Shown piece after piece: positions 18,221-25,363 of a stretch of DNA of 64,000 nt. This stretch comes from an uncultured Scytonema sp. Its GTDB lineage: Bacteria > Cyanobacteriota > Cyanobacteriia > Cyanobacteriales > Nostocaceae. Made by a program: the position numbers and the translations under genes. Location of the stretch: assembly GCA_937873135.1 (NCBI GenBank), contig CALMVQ010000120.1, positions 88,414 to 152,413 of the forward strand, in the 5' to 3' direction. Numbering within the stretch: position 1 is the first letter of the stretch; each line of letters starts with the position of its first letter. A model generated the notes under the pieces. The model worked only from the letters and a program-made list of their open reading frames with translations. It was not told the origin of the DNA and made no database searches.

Positions 18221-19909
18221 CTAAAAGCTAGCATGTTTTCTGATATCGGCATAGTGTTTTGCTTTTGAATTCATTTCAATGACAAACTCCGTGCCTTGAC
18301 CTATCCTAGAGTTACATTTCAACTTTCCTTGATGTTTTTCTACAATAATTTTCTCGCTAATTGATAGCCCTATCCCCTTTCTTCCATCTTGTTTAGTAGT
18401 GAAAAATGGTTCAAATATATGTCTCTGAACGTGAGGGAGAATACCTTTGCCATTGTCAGAAATGCGAATCACGACTTTGTGTTTTTTTGATTCTCTTTCC
18501 ACACTTTTTTGAGATTCATTATTGCCTACTAAGGACAAATGTCTACTGATGATTTCTGTACGAATTAAAATTTGAGGATTAAAAGAGTGTTCCAGTTTCA
18601 TCCTTTCTTCTAAAGCATCAATAGCATTAGTCAAGATGTTCATAAATACCTGATTTATCTCTCCCGGATAACACTCTACTAATGGCAAATTCCCGAACTC
18701 TTTAATTACCTGAATTCCCGGTCTATCTAACCGTTCTTTTAAGCGATTCTGTAAAATCCTGACAACACTGTTAAGTCCCTCATGCATGTCGAATTTTTTT
18801 ATCTGATTATCGTCAAAACGTGAGAAATTATGTAAGGCAAGAACAATTTCTTTGATGTGTTCAAACCCAGATTGCATTGACCAAAGCAATTTCAGGAAGT
18901 CGGTTTTCATGAAATCTATATCGAGGCGTTGAAGTCCAGAGGACTTGACTAACTCAGATGTGGGATAACGATGCTGATAAAGTTCGATTAACTGAATTAA
19001 TTCTTCTGCGTATTGATTTGCCGGATGTAGAGTGCCGTGAATAAAGTTAAGGGGATTATTAATTTCGTGAACCATATCAGCCACAAGTTGACCGAGGTTA
19101 GCCATTTTCTCATTTTGGAACAACTGCTCTTGAACAAATTTCAGTTCGGAGAGGGTATTCTCGCTCTGGTGTGATTTTTCATGAGATATAGCTTCGGCAA
19201 ATTGCCTTGATGCCACTTCTATTTGAACTCGTTCAAATAATTTGCTTTGCTTGATGGCGATCGCAATTTGGAGACTGATTTGTTTGAGACATTCTATCTC
19301 CCAATCTTGCCACAAAAGACAATTGCGCTCATCATGAACAATCAGTAGTCCCCATAAAGGATTTTGGATTTCGGATTGGGAATTTTGGATTGAATCAGAA
19401 ACTTCACTCCTATCTTCTTTTAAAACGATAGGAATAGCTAAACTCGCTTTTACCCCATCCTCTCTAGATGTGTGAGAAGCATTTGGAATATTTTCCTCAA
19501 TTTCTTGTGTAACTTTATAGTGGCACCAGTTTAAATCTTTATTGGCGATGGAAACAAGTGATGTCAAACCCTCTGCCACTGACTCAAAAGCCACTGCTCC
19601 ATCACCCTGAGAGTCAAAACTGAAAATTATAGCGCGATCAGTTTGTAAAAACTGCCGTACATCCTCGACGACAGTTTGTAATATTGTCTCCAGTCGAGAA
19701 CAAGAGTGAATGCGCTTAAGAGTAGATGACAAAAGTCTATCCCGCTTTGCTTGCTGCGGTGTAATTGGTGTAAATTTGTCATTTTTTAGATCCTTGTGAG
19801 TTTCCATCATTTGCACTGGCCTCCCGGATTCATCCCACTCTGTTGTTGTTTGGATGCTTTGTGGTGTTTGAGCTTCCAACTGATGGGTAACTGGTTCTTT
19901 AATATGCAT
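18221..19909 (-). CDS. GAF-domain sensor histidine kinase
   Basis: This is a cytoplasmic two-component sensor of 562 residues with no membrane segment. A GAF domain spans roughly 65-225 (DRAIIFSF, AIPIVL, WGLLIVHD). It has WE..CL in its last helix as in cyanobacterial phytochrome-type GAF proteins, but lacks an obvious chromophore Cys in the usual context. A coiled coil follows (225-270), then the phospho-acceptor His281 in VADMVHEINNPLNF. The ATPase domain shows the N box (NILTNAIDAL), G1 (ISDNGKGI), F box (FEPFFTTK) and G2 (GIGLSISEKI). No partner regulator is adjacent. A short in-frame repeat insertion occurs in the GAF domain. Confidence 0.9.
   Translation of the reverse strand: MHIKEPVTHQLEAQTPQSIQTTTEWDESGRPVQMMETHKDLKNDKFTPITPQQAKRDRLLSSTLKRIHSCSRLETILQTVVEDVRQFLQTDRAIIFSFDSQGDGAVAFESVAEGLTSLVSIANKDLNWCHYKVTQEIEENIPNASHTSREDGVKASLAIPIVLKEDRSEVSDSIQNSQSEIQNPLWGLLIVHDERNCLLWQDWEIECLKQISLQIAIAIKQSKLFERVQIEVASRQFAEAISHEKSHQSENTLSELKFVQEQLFQNEKMANLGQLVADMVHEINNPLNFIHGTLHPANQYAEELIQLIELYQHRYPTSELVKSSGLQRLDIDFMKTDFLKLLWSMQSGFEHIKEIVLALHNFSRFDDNQIKKFDMHEGLNSVVRILQNRLKERLDRPGIQVIKEFGNLPLVECYPGEINQVFMNILTNAIDALEERMKLEHSFNPQILIRTEIISRHLSLVGNNESQKSVERESKKHKVVIRISDNGKGILPHVQRHIFEPFFTTKQDGRKGIGLSISEKIIVEKHQGKLKCNSRIGQGTEFVIEMNSKAKHYADIRKHASF
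19359..19393. repeat. GGATTTTGGATT repeat inside kinase coding sequence
   Basis: Two imperfect units, GGATTTTGGATTTC and GGGAATTTTGGATTGA, encode the in-frame peptide SIQNSQSEIQNP in the GAF domain. Such CCAAAATCC tandem repeats are usually intergenic in Nostocales. Confidence 0.6.
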
Positions 19910-20466
19910 AGCTGCTGGTATTGTAAGAAAGATGTCCTATGCTTCTCTCTCTTGAAGCTGTCTTAGCACCCTGGGGATTCAACAAAGTAGAACGTGCTGA
20001 GTTCACAACTTTTGAACTCGTAGCAAGTAAAGGTTAGCGACGAGGCAAGGTTTGCAATTTTGTTTGCCTTGCAGCTTAAATATGGCGATATCACTAATTT
20101 GGATTGAACTTGGAGATACGTAAACAGAATAATGTAACTTGTCTTCCGACTGTTAAAGTCATTTTCTCAAAAAAAATGGCTACGTTTTGTCTGTCTACCA
20201 TCTAAATATATCTAGAACAAAGTATATAAAATTACTCAAAGCTGGTAAAAAAACTCGTAAAAGCCTGTTTCATAAAAGCTGTGAGTTTATGACCAGATAT
20301 AAACACATGATTTCCGGAAATTGTCAATAGCGTTTTGTAGCTTGTTTTGTTAAAGCTATCTCTTACCTAGACAACGGAGGCTACAGTATAATCAATTCTC
20401 ACAACCTAAACTTTTTTACAAAGAGCGCTTTCCTAGAAAAATTTTTAAAAATAGAGTTGATAACTA
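19910..20466. other. Divergent non-coding gap
   Basis: This 557-bp spacer separates two divergent signalling genes and should hold both promoters. A 32-codon open frame at 19939-20037 (starting MLLSLEAVLAPWGFNKVERA) has protein-like composition but no visible ribosome binding site. No operator or strong hairpin was found. Confidence 0.45.
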
Positions 20467-22443
20467 ATGACGATAGATGAAGTCGTACTGCTACTGAAAG
20501 CAAGCCTTCTCACTACTTTGACTCCTTTACAAGAGATAGTCTTACGCTCTTCATGGGATGGAAAAACTTACACCAGTATAGCACATGAAGCCCACTACGG
20601 AGAAGAGCGAGTTAGGAAAGTAGCTTCTCATTTATGGCAAATGCTCAGTGACTTTTGGCAAGAACCGATTAACAAATCCAACTTCCGCGCCTGTATTGAA
20701 CCTCGTCGTTCTACCAAAACGCAGCAGCAGTTAATTAAGGAATTTAACCATACAGCCACCGCCATATCCTTAGAATTTCCTAACGGTCCAGTATCCGTTA
20801 ACTCTAGATTCTACATTAAGCGTCCACCAACTGAGGAACTTGCTTGTACAGAAATCGCCACACCAGGAAGTGTGATCTGCATTAAAGCTCCTAGGAAAAT
20901 GGGGAAAAGCTCCTTAATTCTACGGATTCTTACTCACGCAACAACTTTGGGTTACAGCACTGTGAGTCTAGATTTTCAGCAAGCAGACAAAGCAATATTC
21001 GCCAATCTTGATAAGTTTTTGCGGTGGTTTTGTGCAAATCTCAGTCGTGAGTTAGGGTTAGAAGCAAAACTCAATGATTATTGGGATGAGGAGATGGGCA
21101 GTAAAGTAAGCTGCTCTCTGTATTTTCAAATGTATTTACTTCCGGCTTTGTCTAGTCCTCTAGTCATAGCATTGAACGAAGTTGATTGGGTATTTGAATA
21201 TCCAGAAATTGCCGGAGACTTTCTACCACTGCTGCGCTCCTGGTACGAACAAGCTAAACGTGTGGAAATTTGGCAAAAACTTCGCCTTGTTCTTGGTTAC
21301 TCAACATCCATTCTGACTCCCCTAAGACTGACTCAATCTCCATTTAACATCGGTTTGCCAATCAAGTTACCACCATTTACTAAAGAACAAGTGGAAGATT
21401 TGGCACAACGTCACGGACTGGATTGGACAGATGGTAACGAGCTTGAGAGGTTGATGGCAATGGTGGGAGGACATCCTTATCTGGTTAGACTAGCTTTGTA
21501 TCACCTTGTGGGTAAGGGGGGATTAGAACGGGATCTGGGGCAGCTCTTGGAACAAGCACCAACGGAAACAGGAATCTATAACGAGCATTTAAGACAGTCT
21601 TTATTAGCACTGATCGAGGAAAGAGAACTGGAAGCTGCTTTCTATGAAGTGATCGCCGCTCCCATGAGCGTGAAATTAGAGCCAGTACTGGCATATAAAT
21701 TGCAAAATATGGGGTTGATTAACCTGGAGGGAGATCGCGCTTACCCTGCTTGCGAGTTATATCGTCTCTATTTTAGAGAGCAACTTAACACAAGGAGGCA
21801 GTTAGAGAATGCGAAGCAGGAACAAATAGAGAAAGAAAGCCAATTGCACCTCCTCTCCAGCTTGGACAAACTGACTCAGTTAGCAAATCGTCGCTACTTT
21901 AACACCTACCTGCAGATGGAGTGGCAACGCTCGGCTCGCGATCACTCTTTCTTCTCGCTAATTCTATGTAATATTGACAATTTCAATATTTACAATAAAA
22001 TGTACGGAATCACAGCAGGAGATGATTGTTTGCGGCAAATCGCTTATGCTATCCGTAACTGCGTAAGACGCTTACTCAGTAATAGCAACTTTTCCTATGC
22101 TAGTTCCTTCAAAAGCACAACCCAAACTACAGATTATAAATATGAGCTAAGCTCGGTGTTAGCATCTCGTTACAGTAGTGAAGAATTTGCTATTCTTACC
22201 CAAGGAGATGGTGCTACTGCTGTACATATCGCTGAAAAGATCCGAGAGCAAATCAAAGCCTTAGCAATTCCTTTTGAATATCCTGGTAGCAGCGGTCTTA
22301 TGAATAATGTTTTAACTGTTAGTTTAGGCGTTGCTAGTATGATTTCTGAAAACGAAAAAGAGCCATCAACTTTAGTCGTGGCTGCTGAAAAAGCCCTGTC
22401 TCAAGCAAAAAGAAAAGGACGCGATTGCGTCATACTCAATTAA
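20467..22443 (+). CDS. AAA-like ATPase with C-terminal degenerate GGDEF domain
   Basis: This 658-residue signalling protein has three parts. Residues 1-65 form a helix-turn-helix-like domain of the kind found at the start of cyanobacterial vWA/MoxR-associated AAA-like proteins (LTPLQEIVLRSSWDGKTYTSIA). Residues about 100-440 are an AAA_35-type ATPase, with P-loop APRKMGKSS at 141-149. A short coiled coil (440-465) leads to a diguanylate-cyclase domain starting LDKLTQLANRRYF at 466. The GGDEF signature is degenerate: RYSSEEF at 568-574, with both glycines changed to serine. Metal-ligand Asp504 remains (NIDNFNIYN), and an unusual serine/threonine-rich insert sits at about 538-562. Cyclase activity is doubtful; a GTP-sensing role is possible. 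Confidence 0.88.
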   Translation: MTIDEVVLLLKASLLTTLTPLQEIVLRSSWDGKTYTSIAHEAHYGEERVRKVASHLWQMLSDFWQEPINKSNFRACIEPRRSTKTQQQLIKEFNHTATAISLEFPNGPVSVNSRFYIKRPPTEELACTEIATPGSVICIKAPRKMGKSSLILRILTHATTLGYSTVSLDFQQADKAIFANLDKFLRWFCANLSRELGLEAKLNDYWDEEMGSKVSCSLYFQMYLLPALSSPLVIALNEVDWVFEYPEIAGDFLPLLRSWYEQAKRVEIWQKLRLVLGYSTSILTPLRLTQSPFNIGLPIKLPPFTKEQVEDLAQRHGLDWTDGNELERLMAMVGGHPYLVRLALYHLVGKGGLERDLGQLLEQAPTETGIYNEHLRQSLLALIEERELEAAFYEVIAAPMSVKLEPVLAYKLQNMGLINLEGDRAYPACELYRLYFREQLNTRRQLENAKQEQIEKESQLHLLSSLDKLTQLANRRYFNTYLQMEWQRSARDHSFFSLILCNIDNFNIYNKMYGITAGDDCLRQIAYAIRNCVRRLLSNSNFSYASSFKSTTQTTDYKYELSSVLASRYSSEEFAILTQGDGATAVHIAEKIREQIKALAIPFEYPGSSGLMNNVLTVSLGVASMISENEKEPSTLVVAAEKALSQAKRKGRDCVILN

Positions 22444-22695
22444 ACTGTATTTGCATTTATGAAGATAGTCATACAACATTCCTACATAATTTGTAAAATG
22501 CTGGCTAATGGAAGATTCGCTAATAGCTGAGGCAAGCGAAGGTCGATAATTTTCGGTACAATGTGGAGAGGCGATCGCGCTATTTGTAAATCCAGTTAAA
22601 AACAACTGATTCATCAAATTTAGTTTGATGAATCATTAAATAACTCAAAACTGTTGCCGCCGATTGCTCAAAAGTTCCCAGAATTTTTTGAGTTG

Positions 22696-23673
22696 ATGGA
22701 AATTGCAAAAAAGCGTTGGAAAATTCTTACGGGTATCGGTGCTGCTACACTTACATTGCTAGCAGGTGCAGGATACTGGTATGTCTTCATTGCGGGAGCA
22801 CCCCAGTTAGATCCACCACCAACAAATGTTGCTGGCAGTGAAATGACGTTTATGCTTGAAACTTTTAACAGCAAGGCAATGGGTGAGGTGCGGCGATATG
22901 GTGTCATTCTACCTCCCGATTACAATCACAATTCGAGCAAACGCTACCCCGTTATTTTTCTTTTGCATGGTGGACACGATGATGCACGCGCTTGGGTAGA
23001 CAAAATTGGCATTATTCCGGTATTAGTTCAACTCTACAAAAGTGGGAAATTACCGCCATCTATTGTGATTACACCAGATGGTAATGATAAACGTGGTTCC
23101 AGTCCTTTTTGGGACCCTGATTATTATGATGGACCTCACGGACAACTTAGTACCTTAATTGGTGAAGAGTTAGTAACTGTCGTGAAAACACGCTATCGTA
23201 CGTTGAATAAACCAGAATTTTGGGCAATGGGTGGACTCTCATCTGGTGCTTGGGGGGCTTTCAATATAGGGCTACGTCATCTCAATAACTTTAATGTTTT
23301 TTTCAGTCAGATCGGTTATTTTACTGATGATAGCGGACCCCAAAATAGTCCCCAAGTCTTTGTACAACAAATTCCCCCAAAACAACGTCAGGCCATACGT
23401 ATTTATCTAGATGCAGGACTTAATGATTTAGTTGGTGGCGAATTTCTCAATTCCAGCGAACGCTTCCATCAAACATTGAATAAACTGGGTATAAAAAACG
23501 TCTTTTATACGTATCCGGGCGGTCATGGGTTGTCTGGTCCCAACTATGGCTGGAATTACGACCACAAACATGCTGTAGATTCTCTCTCATATGTAGGTAA
23601 GCAGTTTAAAGAAGCAATGCAGCAGATCGATTCGGAGAAATTCAAAATTCCAAACTCAAAAAAACCCTTATAA
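22696..23673 (+). CDS. Membrane-anchored putative esterase (alpha/beta hydrolase)
   Basis: This is an esterase of the D-type (PF00756-like) family, anchored or exported through an N-terminal hydrophobic helix (ILTGIGAATLTLLAGAGYW). The hydrolase body has YPVIFLLHGG (oxyanion region), the nucleophile elbow GGLSSGAWG, an acid DAGLNDLVG and the catalytic His in YPGGHGLSG. The ATG at 22696 gives 325 residues; an upstream in-frame TTG at 22654 would add 14. Related enzymes include mycolyltransferase-like and feruloyl/enterochelin-type esterases, so the substrate is open. Confidence 0.85.
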   Translation: MEIAKKRWKILTGIGAATLTLLAGAGYWYVFIAGAPQLDPPPTNVAGSEMTFMLETFNSKAMGEVRRYGVILPPDYNHNSSKRYPVIFLLHGGHDDARAWVDKIGIIPVLVQLYKSGKLPPSIVITPDGNDKRGSSPFWDPDYYDGPHGQLSTLIGEELVTVVKTRYRTLNKPEFWAMGGLSSGAWGAFNIGLRHLNNFNVFFSQIGYFTDDSGPQNSPQVFVQQIPPKQRQAIRIYLDAGLNDLVGGEFLNSSERFHQTLNKLGIKNVFYTYPGGHGLSGPNYGWNYDHKHAVDSLSYVGKQFKEAMQQIDSEKFKIPNSKKPL

Positions 23674-23688
23674 ATGAGACTTAAAAGT

Positions 23689-23730
23689 GAGGTAAGGTAC
23701 GTTATTGTACAGAATAATGCACCTTACCTC
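23689..23730 (+). terminator. Hairpin after the esterase gene
   Basis: GAGGTAAGGT and ACCTTACCTC form a 10-bp perfect stem, extended by further partial pairing, 16 bp after the esterase stop. The following sequence (GATCTTTATATA) has only a weak T-run. Confidence 0.6.
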
Positions 23731-23906
23731 GATCTTTATATAGACTTAATGAAGGACTTGACGTGAAGTAAGTATTCTTAAGAAAATAGTGATAGCTGTT
23801 TTTAGCTCATGTGTAAAAAGAGAAGCATATCGTAAGTAGTGTAGGAAAATCCGCTATACCATTTCACGCTTGTTCCCGCTCCAACTCACTCCCTCTGCTT
23901 GCCTAT

Positions 23907-24878
23907 ATGCAGCTAAAACGCCTCACAAAATATGGCTTACCGCTCTTAGGACTGTTACTTTTCAGCCTCTCTGTATGGGCTATTAATAAACAACTGAAGC
24001 ACTATACCATCCCAGAAATTTGGCATAGTCTTAAGATTGCTCCTATTAATAGTTTACTGCTAGCACTGACATTTACAATCCTCAATTACTTAGTCTTAAC
24101 TACATATGATGTTTTAGCTTGCGGATACATTCGCCATCCTTTACCCTATCCAAAAATTGCTCTAACTGCGTTTACAAGCGCCGCAATTAGTAATACAGTT
24201 GGCTTCGCTTTGTTTACTGGAAGCGCTATTCGCTGTCGCTTATATGTACTTTGGGGCTTAACACCTGTTGAAATTGCCCAGATCATCGCCTTTACCAACT
24301 TAACCTTTTGGCTGGGACTAAGTGTAGTTGGTGGGGTCTTATTTTTAGTTGAGCCTCTAGCAATTCCCAAATTCTTCCATTTGCCTTTCACTTCAGTGCA
24401 TCCAATTGGAATCATTTTGCTAGCACTGAGTTGCGCTTATCTGTTAGCAAGTTTAGGGCTAAAGCGATCGCTGCGGATAGGTCGTTGGTCTTTTTCCATA
24501 CCTTCTTTTGATGTTGCTGTCCTACAGATTATCCTTTCTTCTATTGATTGGAGCATTGCTGTTGCAGCACTTTACGTCTTGCTACCATTATCCGCTAATT
24601 TATCATACTCAACCTTTTTCAGTATTTATCTACTCGGTCAAATTGCAGGACTCGTCAGTTACATTCCAGGTGGGTTAGGCGTGTTTGAGACAGTTTTACT
24701 GTTTCTCCTCTCGCAAACAATTCCTACGACTCAGATATTTATCGCCCTAATCCTCTACCGAGTTATCTACTATTTTATACCTTTAGGAATTGCTGCTTTA
24801 TTACTCGGGATACATGAAATCCAACAGCGTAAGTTAACTGTCTCGCCGCTTCACCCTAAGTCAAAAGTGAAAAGTTGA
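23907..24878 (+). CDS. Lysylphosphatidylglycerol-synthase-type transmembrane protein (UPF0104/DUF2156 N-terminal type)
   Basis: This polytopic inner-membrane protein of 323 residues has about seven to eight hydrophobic segments and matches the transmembrane (flippase-like) half of the MprF/YbhN family. Typical motifs are GYIRHPLPYPKIALTAFTSAAISNTVGFALFTGSAIRCRLY, with the conserved G.A.R.R..Y pattern, and YIPGGLGVFETVLL. No aminoacyl-transferase domain is attached, so transfer of lysine to lipid is not expected; lipid flipping is the usual inference. The gene stands alone. Confidence 0.85.
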   Translation: MQLKRLTKYGLPLLGLLLFSLSVWAINKQLKHYTIPEIWHSLKIAPINSLLLALTFTILNYLVLTTYDVLACGYIRHPLPYPKIALTAFTSAAISNTVGFALFTGSAIRCRLYVLWGLTPVEIAQIIAFTNLTFWLGLSVVGGVLFLVEPLAIPKFFHLPFTSVHPIGIILLALSCAYLLASLGLKRSLRIGRWSFSIPSFDVAVLQIILSSIDWSIAVAALYVLLPLSANLSYSTFFSIYLLGQIAGLVSYIPGGLGVFETVLLFLLSQTIPTTQIFIALILYRVIYYFIPLGIAALLLGIHEIQQRKLTVSPLHPKSKVKS

Positions 24879-25018
24879 TTGAAGTCGTATTGAGGACTAA
24901 AGTCGTGATCTTTTTAATCCAAAAGACATATCCAGAAAGGATATGGAGGGTAGATGCGTAACCTAGCAACTTTCCCTAAAATATAAAATCATCATATTTT
25001 CGTCACCTAACGCACTAT

Positions 25019-25363
25019 TTAAGTTGTCTGCACTCGTAATCCAAAGTAAGTGAGAACTAACTCAGTTGAACCGTTGTTAACAACTTCGTGAACCTCTCCT
25101 CGTTCTACCGCTACGCAATTTCCTGGTAAAAGAGGGTATTCTTTGCTGTCAATATGAATAACACCAGAACCAGACTCGACAAAGAAAACCTCACACATAT
25201 CTTGATGAGCATGTGCTGCTGCAGTTTGTCCGGGGGCAAAACGTGCTTGAGAAAAGTTGGTGAGGTGAGGTAGATCACCCAAACGTAACATCACCTTTTT
25301 CTTAATCTCGGGGTTGTGAGAAACTGCTTCTTCAGGCAAATCGTTCAGAGAAATGAGTTTCAT
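25019..25363 (-). CDS. Cupin domain protein
   Basis: This small single-domain cupin (114 residues) has the first motif H.H......V..G as HAHQDMCEVFFVESGSG and the second as LLPGNCVAVERGEVHEVVN. Several metal-ligand positions (His, His, Glu, His) are present, so a metal-binding fold is likely. Its ATG overlaps the stop of the PlsY/PEP-synthase-like gene by 4 bp (ATGA), so the two are translationally coupled. A sensor or isomerase role in the same pathway is possible but not shown. Confidence 0.85.
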   Translation of the reverse strand: MKLISLNDLPEEAVSHNPEIKKKVMLRLGDLPHLTNFSQARFAPGQTAAAHAHQDMCEVFFVESGSGVIHIDSKEYPLLPGNCVAVERGEVHEVVNNGSTELVLTYFGLRVQTT

